Made by a program: the position numbers and the translations under genes. DNA of 64,000 nt. Origin: Xanthomonas melonis (GTDB taxonomy: Bacteria > Pseudomonadota > Gammaproteobacteria > Xanthomonadales > Xanthomonadaceae). Numbering within the stretch: position 1 is the stretch's first letter; each line of letters starts with the position of its first letter. The notes beneath the pieces are model-generated. The model was not told the origin of the DNA. It saw only the letters and a list, made by a program, of their open reading frames with translations, and made no database searches. The stretch spans positions 1 to 64,000 of the forward strand of contig NZ_JAJGQH010000003.1 of assembly GCF_020783655.1 (NCBI RefSeq), in the 5' to 3' direction. Shown piece after piece: positions 16,671 to 25,223 of the stretch.

Positions 16671-18215
16671 CTAACTGCGCTGCGCCAGCAACGCGCGTTC
16701 GTACTGCGCCAGGTCGATTTCCAGCTGCCATTGCAGCCGCGCCTTCGCGCTGGCCTGACGAAAGCCGCGGCAGCCGGCATCGTCGGTTTCGTGTTGGAGC
16801 GCATCGCGGCAGGCCGGCACGGCGGCGCCGTCGGCAGCCCACAGATCGGCGCCCGGCAGGAAGCTGTAACGCAAGCCGTTGCGCGCCAGCCGCTTGAGTG
16901 TCGGGTAATCGATGCCCTGCTCCTGCACGGCGCGTTGGTATTCGTGGGTGATGTCGGCGCGCGACACGCCGGCATCGTCGGTGGACAGCACCACCGGTAC
17001 GCCGGCGCGCAGGTACATCGCCAGCGGGTGCTGCGCGCCCTTGATGCCAAGAATCACATCGTTGCTGGTCAGGTTGATCTCCACCGCGATCTGCTGCCGG
17101 CGCATGCGCTGCAACAGTTCGCCCGCATCGTCTTCGTAAGGCAGGTCCACGCCGTGGCCGATGCGGCGTGCGCCGGCATCCACGGCCTGGCGGATGTGCG
17201 AGCGCAACTGCGCCGGCGGCACCAGGCCCAGCGTCAGCTCGCCCGCATGCAGGGACAGCGGCACGTTCGGGTAGCGCGTGGCGAAGAAGCCGAACATGGC
17301 CATATGCCGCGTGTAGTCGGCCAACGCCACCGGGTTGTCTTCCGGCGCGACGATGTTCACCGCGACCGCACGGCTGCCACCGGCGGCCACCAGCGCGTGG
17401 GCAAGCGCCATCTGCCCGAACACCATCGGTTGTGGCAGCACGCGCAACACATACGGCACGTAGCGGTATTCCACCCCGCAGCCCGGATGCGCATCGGTGC
17501 GGTCGCAGCGCAGCACGCGGCGCACCTGCGCGTCGGTATCGGCAAGCGCGGCCTGTGCAGCCTGCACCAGCGGCGGCAGTGCGTCCTGCAGTGCAGCCAG
17601 GTTGGCGCTGTCGTCGCCGCCGTACCAGGGCAGTGCCTGCATGCGCTGCGCGGCCTGCTCCATCTGCGGCGGGTTGGCGATGATCTCCACGTATGCCACA
17701 CGGTCGCGCGCGGCCTGCTCGAGCACGGCCGCCACGGTGTCGGCCACGCGGGTGCGCACCACCGCCTCGAACTTGCCGAAGCTGCCGAAGAACTGACCAT
17801 GCCCGGTGGGGTGTGCGGCGCTCGGCACGAAGCTGCGCATCGACATCGCATCCACCACCCGCCCATACAGCGCCGCATCGCGTGCGGCCAGGTCGCGGGC
17901 CGGCACCTGGTCCTTGCCGCATGGCGGCGCGCGCAGGCTCAGGTCGTCCAGCTGCACGCAGGCTTCGTCCTCGCTGGCCCAGCGCAGGTAGTCCTCGGCA
18001 TACACCGAGCCGGACAGATGGTTGTGCAGGTCGCCGCCCTTGGGCATGCCCTGCAACCAGGCACGCAGTTGCGCCGGTTGCGCAGCGGCCTCGCGAAACA
18101 GTTGTGTGATCTGCTGCTCGCGTTGCTGCGCCGAGGCGGGCTGCGTACGTGCATGGCCAACGACGGGCAGCAGCGCGCACACACTCAGGATCAGGCAGCG
18201 ATGGAGGATCGACAT
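16671..18215 (-). CDS. Exported adenosine deaminase family protein
   Basis: Protein of 514 aa, longer than cytoplasmic adenosine deaminase (about 330-350 aa). A clear signal peptide (MSILHRCLILSVCALLPVVGHA) puts it in the periplasm or outside. Zinc and catalytic motifs are in order: GDLHNHLSGS (HxH), SLHAGELTLG, RIGHGVDLPY and VLSTDDAGVSRADI. It should deaminate extracellular adenosine, or a related nucleoside, to inosine. This suits the neighbouring nucleoside hydrolase and purine permease genes: convert outside, import, then degrade. The start at 18215 is fixed by the signal peptide; the frame is open further upstream but not protein-like. Confidence 0.85.
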   Translation of the reverse strand: MSILHRCLILSVCALLPVVGHARTQPASAQQREQQITQLFREAAAQPAQLRAWLQGMPKGGDLHNHLSGSVYAEDYLRWASEDEACVQLDDLSLRAPPCGKDQVPARDLAARDAALYGRVVDAMSMRSFVPSAAHPTGHGQFFGSFGKFEAVVRTRVADTVAAVLEQAARDRVAYVEIIANPPQMEQAAQRMQALPWYGGDDSANLAALQDALPPLVQAAQAALADTDAQVRRVLRCDRTDAHPGCGVEYRYVPYVLRVLPQPMVFGQMALAHALVAAGGSRAVAVNIVAPEDNPVALADYTRHMAMFGFFATRYPNVPLSLHAGELTLGLVPPAQLRSHIRQAVDAGARRIGHGVDLPYEDDAGELLQRMRRQQIAVEINLTSNDVILGIKGAQHPLAMYLRAGVPVVLSTDDAGVSRADITHEYQRAVQEQGIDYPTLKRLARNGLRYSFLPGADLWAADGAAVPACRDALQHETDDAGCRGFRQASAKARLQWQLEIDLAQYERALLAQRS

Positions 18216-18549
18216 GCGGGACGAACTCGGGAAGGACCACGGGGTGCCCGGTCGCCGCACGCGGGTGAGCGTGCGGCAACGGGGCTGATGGGATGCGCCG
18301 CATGCAGCCAAGCTGGCGCCGCGGGCTGCTGCCACTTCAACGCGATGGCCTGCGCAATGCAAGCGGCAAGACCTGCGCTGACCGTCGCAGACTGCGCCGG
18401 CGGCCCTGCGCCGGCCCCGCCACGGGAGCGGTGCTACCCGGCCGGCGTGCGTGCGCATGACCGACGGCGCAGCGCGAACGCTGTCTCGCAGGTGGCGAAC
18501 ATGCGCGGCAAGATCGCCGGCCGTCGCGCGCAGGCAGGCGCGCATCGGC
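18216..18549. other. Gene-free stretch
   Basis: 334 bp between the permease stop and the adenosine deaminase start. It should hold the deaminase promoter, but I see no clear -35/-10 pair and no convincing small gene. Confidence 0.5.
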
Positions 18550-19863
18550 TCATTCCAGCGCATGACGCAGCACGAACAGGCCGGCGATCGCCCAGGTTGC
18601 CGGGTGCACGCCGCGCCAGCGACCGCTGCCCAGCCTGAGCGCGGCATAGGCGATGAAGCCGAACGCCAGGCCGGTGGCGATGGAATAGGTGAGCGGCATC
18701 GCCAGCATGCACAGGGCCGCCGGCAGCGCGTCGCCGACATCGTCCCACCGGATCTGCGTGCATTCGCGCAGCATCATCGACGCCAGATAGATCAGTGCCG
18801 GTGCGGTGGCATAGGCAGGCACCATTGCCGCCAGCGGCGAGAACAGCAAGGCCAGCAGGAACAACGCGGCGACCACCAGCGCGGTGAGGCCGGTCCGCCC
18901 ACCCGCCTGCACGCCGGCGGCACTTTCCACATAGGCGGTGGTGCTGGAGGTGCCGAGCAGCGAACCGGCCAGGATGGCTGTGCTGTCGGCCAGCAGGGCG
19001 CGGTCGAACTGCCGATGTTGCGCGGCGGTGCGCAGCAGGCCGGCGCGCTGCGCCACGCCCATCAGGGTGCCGGTGGCATCGAACATTTCCACCAGCACGA
19101 AGATGAGCACCACATGCAGGACCGCGGTCAGCGCGCCGCGCTCGCCGTGTGCCTGCAGTGCGCTGCCGACATCCAGTTGCAGCAGGGTGGGCGCCAGGCT
19201 GGGCGGCGGCGAGAGTATCCCCTGGTACTGCACCAGCCCCAGCGCCAGGGCGGCGGCGGTGATCGCCAGGATGCCCAGCAGCATCGCCCCGCGCACGCGG
19301 CGCGCGTCCAGCACGCCGATCAGCAGCAGCCCGGCCAGCGCCAGCAGTGGTTCGGGCCGGTGCAGATCGCCCAGGGTCAGCAAGGTCTGCGGATGGGCGA
19401 CCACCAGCCCGGCCTTCTGCAGGCCGATCAACGCCAGGAACAAGCCGATACCGGCCGCGATCGCGCTGCGCAACGCGGGCGGGATGCCGTCCACCAACCA
19501 GCGACGTGCGCCGGTGAGGGTCAACAGCAGGAACACGCAGCCGGATACGAAGACCAGCCCGAGCGCCTGTTGCCAGCGATAGCCCAGCGTGCCGACCACG
19601 CTGAAGGCGAAGAACGCATTCAAGCCCATGCCCGGCGCCATGCCGATGGGGTAGTTGGCCAGCACGCCCATCAGCAGCGAGCCCAGCGCAGCGGCCAGGC
19701 AGGTCGCCACGAACACCGCGCCGTGGTCCATGCCGGTGGTGGCCAGGATGTCGGGATTGACGAAGACGATATAGGCCATCGTCAGGAAGGTGGTGGCGCC
19801 GGCCAGCACTTCGGTGCGGACGCTGCTGCCATTGGCGGCCAGTGCGAATTGGGGCCAGCGCAT
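18550..19863 (-). CDS. NCS2 purine permease, AzgA/guanine-hypoxanthine type
   Basis: Inner-membrane transporter of 437 aa with about 12-14 hydrophobic segments. Signature stretches of the AzgA-like NCS2 branch are EVLAGATTFLTMAYIVFVNP near the N terminus, MAPGMGLNAFFAF, LVEMFDATGTLMGVA and LLGTSSTTAYVESAAGVQAGGRTG. Members are proton symporters for adenine, guanine or hypoxanthine. It lies between the exported adenosine deaminase and the Rieske oxygenase genes, so it likely imports hypoxanthine or guanine for catabolism. The exact substrate cannot be read from sequence. Confidence 0.9.
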   Translation of the reverse strand: MRWPQFALAANGSSVRTEVLAGATTFLTMAYIVFVNPDILATTGMDHGAVFVATCLAAALGSLLMGVLANYPIGMAPGMGLNAFFAFSVVGTLGYRWQQALGLVFVSGCVFLLLTLTGARRWLVDGIPPALRSAIAAGIGLFLALIGLQKAGLVVAHPQTLLTLGDLHRPEPLLALAGLLLIGVLDARRVRGAMLLGILAITAAALALGLVQYQGILSPPPSLAPTLLQLDVGSALQAHGERGALTAVLHVVLIFVLVEMFDATGTLMGVAQRAGLLRTAAQHRQFDRALLADSTAILAGSLLGTSSTTAYVESAAGVQAGGRTGLTALVVAALFLLALLFSPLAAMVPAYATAPALIYLASMMLRECTQIRWDDVGDALPAALCMLAMPLTYSIATGLAFGFIAYAALRLGSGRWRGVHPATWAIAGLFVLRHALE

Positions 19864-20103
19864 CAGCGTGCGCGCCCGCGAGGGGATCGGGTGAACACAG
19901 TGCAGGCAGGCATCGGCGCAGTCTCTTCAACGCAGAATCAAGTGCGCACAGCGCACGCGACGCTCATCTTGCACGGCACGCCCCGATTTTCCACCACCGC
20001 GTGCTGCCGCCGCGCGTGATCGCGGCCTGGCGGCACCCGGTCTCCAGCCCGGCCGTGCCGAGATCATGGTGGCGCATGGCCACCCTGCACGCCGCTTGCC
20101 CAC

Positions 20104-21063
20104 TCACAGGTCCAGCACCAGGCGCGGCGAGCGGCTGCGCGAGCAGCACAGGGTGATCTGCGCATTGGCGGCGTGTTCGGCGGCGCTGAGTACGCTGTCA
20201 CGGTGATCGGGCAGGCCGGCGATCACGCCGGTCAGGCAGGCTCCGCACATGCCCTGCTCGCAGGACAGCGGAACGTCGATGCCGGCATCCAGCAAGGCGC
20301 CGGCGATGCTGCACCCGGCCGGCACCTGCACCACACGGCCGCTGGCGGCCAGCTCCACCTCGAAGGCACGGTCGGCAGCGTCGGGCAGTTCCGGCGCGGT
20401 GGCGGCGAAGTGCTCGCGGTGCACCTGCGATTCCGCCCAGCCCTGCGCCCTGGCGACGGCGGTGAAGTGGTCCATGAACGCAGCCGGCCCGCACAGGTAG
20501 AGCTGGTCGCGCGCGCGCGCCTGGACGAGTGCGTCGGGCAGGTGCACGCGCGGGCTCTGGCCGCCTTCGCTCAAGTGCATGTGCACCTGGCCGTGCGAAA
20601 AGCCCTGTTGCAACCGCTGCCCGAACGCCACGTCGGCATGCCGGCGCGCGTAGTAGTGCAGGACGAAGGATTCACCACGCGCTTCCAGCGCCTCGGCCAT
20701 CGACAGCAAGGGGGTGATGCCGATCCCGGCGGCCAGCAGCACATGCCGTTCGCCAGCACGCAGCGGGAACAGATTGCGCGGGCTGGAGATGCGCAGGCGA
20801 TCGCCGGGCGACAGCTGCTCGCACAGATGCCGCGAGCCGCCGCGCGAGGCATCGGCCAGCTTGACGCACAGCAGGTAGTGGTCGCGCGCATGCGGGGCGC
20901 TGGCGATCGAATACTGGCGGATCAATCCGTCCGGCAGATGCAGGTCCACGTGCGCGCCGGCCTCGAACGCAGGCAGCTCGGCATCGATCGGCTCCAGGCG
21001 GATCGCACGCTGGCGGTGGCCTTGCTCGGCCACGGCGGCAACGCGCACTTCATGCAGGCCCAT
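20104..21063 (-). CDS. Rieske-oxygenase reductase (VanB/HpxE-like)
   Basis: Protein of 319 aa in the phthalate dioxygenase reductase/VanB family: flavin-binding N-terminal domain (RQYSIASAP), NAD-binding domain (HVLLAAGIGITPLLSMAEAL, LYLCGPAAFM), and a C-terminal plant-type [2Fe-2S] ferredoxin domain with ligands in CEQGMCGACLTG plus a distal Cys in QITLCCSRS. It passes electrons from NAD(P)H to the Rieske oxygenase encoded 17 bp upstream. A strong AAGGAG precedes the ATG at 21063. Klebsiella HpxDE is the parallel pair, used for hypoxanthine oxidation. Confidence 0.85.
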   Translation of the reverse strand: MGLHEVRVAAVAEQGHRQRAIRLEPIDAELPAFEAGAHVDLHLPDGLIRQYSIASAPHARDHYLLCVKLADASRGGSRHLCEQLSPGDRLRISSPRNLFPLRAGERHVLLAAGIGITPLLSMAEALEARGESFVLHYYARRHADVAFGQRLQQGFSHGQVHMHLSEGGQSPRVHLPDALVQARARDQLYLCGPAAFMDHFTAVARAQGWAESQVHREHFAATAPELPDAADRAFEVELAASGRVVQVPAGCSIAGALLDAGIDVPLSCEQGMCGACLTGVIAGLPDHRDSVLSAAEHAANAQITLCCSRSRSPRLVLDL

Positions 21064-21080
21064 GGCGCGCTCCTTGGAGG

Positions 21081-22133
21081 TCAACGCAGGAAGAAGTCGC
21101 TGTAGCCCTGGCTGCGCAGGCCACGGCGGTAGGCGATCGAACTGCGGTCGGCGGGGATATGCACCTCCAGCAGCGGGTCCAGCGGCAGGTATTCGGGCCG
21201 CTGTGCTTCGACCATGGCGCGGTCTTCCTCGAACACGCGCAGGTTGAAGGCATGCACGTCCTCCACCGGCAGATGGGTGTCGAAATTGCGTGCGATCGGC
21301 ACCAGCAGGCGCGTCTTGTGCTTGGACACGGGGCTTGCGGCATTCATGATCACCAACCGCTTGCCCGGCACCGGGAAATGGATGGTGAGCGTGGCGGTGA
21401 ACGGCAGATGCACTTCGAAGTGCCGCAGCCACTGGAACTCCGGGTCCACGTCCGGCAGCGGCATGTCTACCGAATAGTTGGCCACGCTGCTGAGGTAATC
21501 GGCGTCGAAACCGGTGGGTGTCTCGGTGGTGGTATAGGCCGGCACCTCGCGCTTGTCGGGCTGGGCGAATGTCGCGGTGTGCACGAAGGCGAAATGCGCC
21601 ACGTCGATGAAGCCTTCCAATTGCCGTGCGGCGCTGCCGGCGATGTCGAAGGCCGGGCACACGATCTGCTGGAAACCTTCTTCGTCCCAGCCGGGCATCG
21701 GCGGAATCTGCACCTCGGCCTCACTCACCCCGGCCGGCTTGGCCAGGCACACCCAGATCAGGCCGTAGCGCTCGGCCACCGCATAGGTGTGCAGGCGCAT
21801 CCTGGCCGGAATGTTCTGATCTGGACTGGCCGGGATGTGATTGCAGCGCCCGCCCGAACCGAAGCGCAGCCCGTGGTAGGCGCACACCACGCCGCCGCCA
21901 TCGGCCGTGCCCATGCTCAGCGGCACACCGCGGTGCGGGCAGACATCGCGCGCGGCCACCAGCTCATCGCCCAGTCGGTACAGCACCAGCGGCTCGTCCA
22001 GCAGGGTGGCCTTGAATGGCGCCTGCCCGACTTCGCTGCTCAGCGCCACGGCGTGCCAGTGCTGGGCCAGGCGCTGCCAATCGGCGGCTTCGAAGGTGCA
22101 GTGCAGGGGGAGGGCGGGGACAGCGACATCCAT
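21081..22133 (-). CDS. Rieske-type oxygenase (HpxD-like, purine hydroxylation)
   Basis: Terminal oxygenase of 350 aa. Rieske ligands: CPHRGVPL (Cys, His) and CAYHGLRF (Cys, His) in the first third. The mononuclear iron motif follows in EGFIDVAHFAFVH (Glu/Asp and His ligands). With its reductase it forms a two-component system. Its place in a purine region, the divergent LysR gene, and the promoter shared with the urate operon match the Klebsiella hpxDE-hpxR layout, so hypoxanthine (or xanthine) hydroxylation is the favoured role. No molybdenum xanthine dehydrogenase gene is in the window, which fits such a substitution. A demethylase role (VanA-like) is the alternative. Confidence 0.75.
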   Translation of the reverse strand: MDVAVPALPLHCTFEAADWQRLAQHWHAVALSSEVGQAPFKATLLDEPLVLYRLGDELVAARDVCPHRGVPLSMGTADGGGVVCAYHGLRFGSGGRCNHIPASPDQNIPARMRLHTYAVAERYGLIWVCLAKPAGVSEAEVQIPPMPGWDEEGFQQIVCPAFDIAGSAARQLEGFIDVAHFAFVHTATFAQPDKREVPAYTTTETPTGFDADYLSSVANYSVDMPLPDVDPEFQWLRHFEVHLPFTATLTIHFPVPGKRLVIMNAASPVSKHKTRLLVPIARNFDTHLPVEDVHAFNLRVFEEDRAMVEAQRPEYLPLDPLLEVHIPADRSSIAYRRGLRSQGYSDFFLR

Positions 22134-22187
22134 GGGGCGGTCTCTGGCGTGAGGCGGGAGCGCCCCCGGTCGCGGGGGCCTGGATTG

Positions 22188-22253
22188 ACTCTAGGAAGCC
22201 GGGGGTGTGTGATCAAACATCGTTTTTCCGTCCAGCCATTGCAAAAAACGCAA
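22188..22253 (-). promoter_or_regulatory. Rieske-operon promoter with LysR-type operator
   Basis: On the minus strand: dyad TTGCGTTTTTTGCAA (22239-22253), TTGATC as -35 (22211-22216) and TAGAGT as -10 (22188-22193), spacing 17 bp. It lies in the 140-bp divergent region between the Rieske gene and lysR 22274. The dyad, the A-rich patch and the TTTGAT box match the urate-operon promoter at the same relative positions. Confidence 0.7.
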
Positions 22254-22273
22254 CGCCAACCGAGTCCTGCCCC

Positions 22274-23191
22274 ATGCTGACCTTCTCCCGCTTCACCCGA
22301 TACTTCATCGAAGTGGCTCGCTGCGGCAGCATCCGCAAGGCTTCCGAGGTGCTGCACGTGTCGGCCTCGGCGATCGACCGCCAGATCCTCAAGGCCGAAG
22401 AGGAGCTGGGGGCGCAGTTGTTCGAACGCCTGCCCGGCCGGCTGCGGCTCACTGCCGCCGGCGAGCTGCTGCTGGTGGACGTGCGCGGCTGGGAGAAGGC
22501 CTATGCGCGTACGCTGGAACGCTTCGACGAGCTCAAGGGGCTGCGCCGCGGGCATGTGGAGATCGCCATGATCGACGCGCTCAGCGAAGGCGTGGTGCCG
22601 GCGGCGGTGGCATCGCTGGTGCAGGAGTACCCGGGCATCACCTTCAACCTCTCCACCGCGCGCAACCAGCGGGTGATGGAGATGGTGACCTCGGCCGACG
22701 TGGATATCGGCCTGTTGCTCGACCCGGTGAGCAGCGTGGACCTGGAGGTGCGCGCGTTCGCCGATATTCCGCTGGGGATCGCAATGCCGATCGGCCACCC
22801 GCTGAGCGGCCGCTCCGAGTTGCAGCTGAGCGAAACCCTGGAACACCGGCTGTTGCTGCCGGCTGCGCCGTTGATCGTCGGCGAGCACGCCAAGGTGCTG
22901 TACCAGCGCCAGCACATCGACGTGAAGCGGCTCACCCATTGCAACGACGTGCGCACCCTGCGCGGATTGGTGCGTGCCGGCGCCGGGGTCGGTTTGATGT
23001 CGTGGCTGGATGCGGCCCCCGATGTGGCCGACGGAAGGCTGGCGTTCGTGCCGTTTCGCCAGCACCTGACCAAGCCGATGACGCTGGCCCTGTGCGTGGC
23101 CCCGCAACGCCAGCTCTCGCGCTCGGCGCAGCTGGCGATCCAGGCGCTGGCGGCGAAGATCGATGCGATGACGGTGCCGGTGGTGGGATAG
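22274..23191 (+). CDS. LysR-family regulator, probable purine catabolism activator (HpxR-like)
   Basis: Protein of 305 aa: N-terminal helix-turn-helix (VARCGSIRKASEVLHVSASAIDRQI) and an effector-binding domain. It is transcribed divergently from the Rieske oxygenase gene, and a LysR-type dyad sits between them. The same extended motif stands before allC, so one regulator probably controls both operons, perhaps with a purine intermediate as inducer. In Klebsiella the LysR gene hpxR lies next to hpxDE. The regulon assignment is inference. Confidence 0.85.
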   Translation: MLTFSRFTRYFIEVARCGSIRKASEVLHVSASAIDRQILKAEEELGAQLFERLPGRLRLTAAGELLLVDVRGWEKAYARTLERFDELKGLRRGHVEIAMIDALSEGVVPAAVASLVQEYPGITFNLSTARNQRVMEMVTSADVDIGLLLDPVSSVDLEVRAFADIPLGIAMPIGHPLSGRSELQLSETLEHRLLLPAAPLIVGEHAKVLYQRQHIDVKRLTHCNDVRTLRGLVRAGAGVGLMSWLDAAPDVADGRLAFVPFRQHLTKPMTLALCVAPQRQLSRSAQLAIQALAAKIDAMTVPVVG

Positions 23192-23192
23192 C

Positions 23193-23321
23193 CCCTCATC
23201 CGGCGCTGCGCGCCACGTTCTCCCGCCAGCGGGAGAAGGAAGCGCCAACACTTGCTGCCTTCTGCTTCTGCTTCTGCCTTCTCCCGCTCGCGGGAGAAGG
23301 TGCCCGTAGGGCGGATGAGGG
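23193..23321. repeat. Composite palindromic (REP-like) element
   Basis: Outer arms CCCTCATCCG (23193-23202) and CGGATGAGGG (23312-23321) enclose two inner hairpins of the form TTCTCCCGC-NN-GCGGGAGAA (23218-23237 and 23279-23298), with a TTCTGC triplet run between them (about 23260-23278). It fills the gap between lysR and tatD. The whole can fold into a large cruciform; in RNA it may act as a terminator or stabiliser. Confidence 0.8.
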
Positions 23322-23371
23322 CAACGCCCACCCGGTACAATCGCATCTGCTCTTCAGACGACACCCGCACC

Positions 23372-24178
23372 ATGCAGTTGATCGACATCGGCGCCAACCT
23401 GACCCACGACTCCTTCGACCGCGATCGCGATGCGGTGTTGCAACGCGCACGCGAGGCGGGAGTGGCGCAGTTGGTGATCACCGGCGCCAGCCGCGAGCAT
23501 TCCCCGCTGGCCCTGCAGCTGGCCCAGCAGCACCCCGGATTCCTGTACGCCACCGCCGGCGTGCACCCGCATCACGCCGTGGAATTCACCGCCGAATGCG
23601 CAGCGGAAATGCGCGCGTTGCATGCCCATCCGCAGGTCGTGGCCGTCGGCGAATGCGGCCTGGATTACTTTCGCGACTTCGCGCCGCGCCCGGCGCAACA
23701 CAAGGCGTTCGAAGGCCAGTTGCAACTGGCCGCCGACAGCGGCAAGCCGCTGTTCCTGCACCAGCGCGACGCGCATGCGGATTTCCTGGCGATCCTGCGC
23801 AGCTTCGACGGCACGCTGGGTGCGGCAGTGGTGCACTGCTTTACCGGTACGCGCGAGGAATTGTTCGATTATCTGGACCGCGATTTCTATATCGGCATCA
23901 CCGGCTGGCTATGCGACGAACGCCGCGGCGCGCATCTGCGCGAGCTGGTGCGCAACATCCCCGCCAACCGGTTGATGATCGAAACCGACGCGCCCTACCT
24001 GCTGCCGCGGACGCTCAAGCCCATGCCCAAGGACCGCCGCAACGAGCCGATGTTTCTATCGCACATCGTGCAGGAGCTGGCGCGCGACCGCGGCGAAGAC
24101 GTGGCGGTGACCGCCGGCAACAGCACGGCGGCAGCGCGCAGCTTCTTCGGCCTGCCGGTGCCCGCCGCAGCGGATTGA
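23372..24178 (+). CDS. tatD: TatD-family metal-dependent hydrolase (DNase)
   Basis: Protein of 268 aa that follows E. coli TatD from end to end. Blocks: DIGANLTHDSFDRDRD, TAGVHPHHA, VGECGLDYFRDF (catalytic Glu), FLHQRDAH, VVHCFTGTREEL, GITGWLCDERRG and MIETDAPYLLPR. TatD is a 3'-5' exonuclease/DNase of the amidohydrolase superfamily, acting in the cytoplasm on damaged DNA. The start at 23372 gives the family N terminus; upstream sequence is the palindromic element. It stands alone, not with tatABC. Confidence 0.9.
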   Translation: MQLIDIGANLTHDSFDRDRDAVLQRAREAGVAQLVITGASREHSPLALQLAQQHPGFLYATAGVHPHHAVEFTAECAAEMRALHAHPQVVAVGECGLDYFRDFAPRPAQHKAFEGQLQLAADSGKPLFLHQRDAHADFLAILRSFDGTLGAAVVHCFTGTREELFDYLDRDFYIGITGWLCDERRGAHLRELVRNIPANRLMIETDAPYLLPRTLKPMPKDRRNEPMFLSHIVQELARDRGEDVAVTAGNSTAAARSFFGLPVPAAAD

Positions 24179-24295
24179 ACGAACGGCTGCATGCGGCGCC
24201 CGGCATCGCTGGGCGAGCGGCGTGCCGAAAGCGGCCAGCGCCAGGCGATGCGCCAATGGCCTGTGCGATCGCCCCGGCCAGGCATGGGCCGTGTG

Positions 24296-24964
24296 CTAGG
24301 CCGCGAGCAGTTCCCACCCCTGTGCATCGCGCAGATGCAGTCCTGGCTGGGGCGCATCCACGCTCACGCGAACGCCATCGGCCCACGGCAACTGGCGTTG
24401 TTGTGGAAACCATCGTCGACGCTGGTCCACCACGATCAACAGACCGTGATCGTCGCCCAGTGCGACAAAGCCCTCGACCGCCGGTGCGAAGGGGCGCAGT
24501 CCGAAATGATGGACCACGCTCTCGGTCACGGTCTGCACATGGTGGCTGGGCAGGCCGATCTCGCTCAGGCACAGCAACTCGCTGCCATGAAACGCGCCCT
24601 GGCCCGTGGCCGCATCCTGCAGCGCATCGCGCGCGATCAGTTCCAGCACCGCCCCATCGGGGCCGGCGAAATACACCGACTGCGATTGCCAGGCGCCATC
24701 CAGTGCGAAACGCTGCCGTCCCTGCGCGTCGCCCAGCACGCTGGCGCGTGCGCCGATCCATTGTGCAGCGGCGTCGAACCGCGACGGTGCCACGTTGAAA
24801 GCCAGGTGCACGCTGCCCACCGGCTGCTGTGCCTGGACGCATTCCAGCGTCGTCCAGCCGATGCGCAGCGTGGTGCCGTGGACCGGCAATTGCAGCACGT
24901 CGCGGTAGAAACGCAGGCTGAGGTCGGGATCGAGACAGGGCAGGACGAGCTGACGCAGGCGCAT
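24296..24964 (-). CDS. VOC (glyoxalase/bleomycin resistance) family protein
   Basis: Protein of 222 aa with two vicinal-oxygen-chelate modules: module one from RQLVLPCLDPDLSLRFYRDVLQL through SVYFAGPDGAVLELIAR, and a second from ELLCLSEIGLPSHHV to the C terminus. The metal-site pattern in the second module looks partial. The function cannot be predicted beyond the fold; members include dioxygenases, glyoxalases and resistance proteins. Flanking 24179-24295 and 24965-25223 show no genes. Confidence 0.75.
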   Translation of the reverse strand: MRLRQLVLPCLDPDLSLRFYRDVLQLPVHGTTLRIGWTTLECVQAQQPVGSVHLAFNVAPSRFDAAAQWIGARASVLGDAQGRQRFALDGAWQSQSVYFAGPDGAVLELIARDALQDAATGQGAFHGSELLCLSEIGLPSHHVQTVTESVVHHFGLRPFAPAVEGFVALGDDHGLLIVVDQRRRWFPQQRQLPWADGVRVSVDAPQPGLHLRDAQGWELLAA

Positions 24965-25223
24965 GGCGATGGATCGGAAGTGGGGGAGCCCGCATTGAAC
25001 AACCTCAAGCAAGGTTGAGGTCAAGCGCGCATCGTCGTTGCGCCGCGCCGACGACGCATGCGGCGTCGATGGTGCAGGCGCGCACTGGCGGACATGCGAC
25101 TGCACGCGCCGGGCCTGCCGGCGCCGATCCCAGGCGGGCCAGGTGCCCGCGGCCGCGGCAGGCTGCGGGCGGCACGGCTGGCCGGCCGCCCACAGCGGCA
25201 TTGCCGGGACGCGGAGCGGACGC

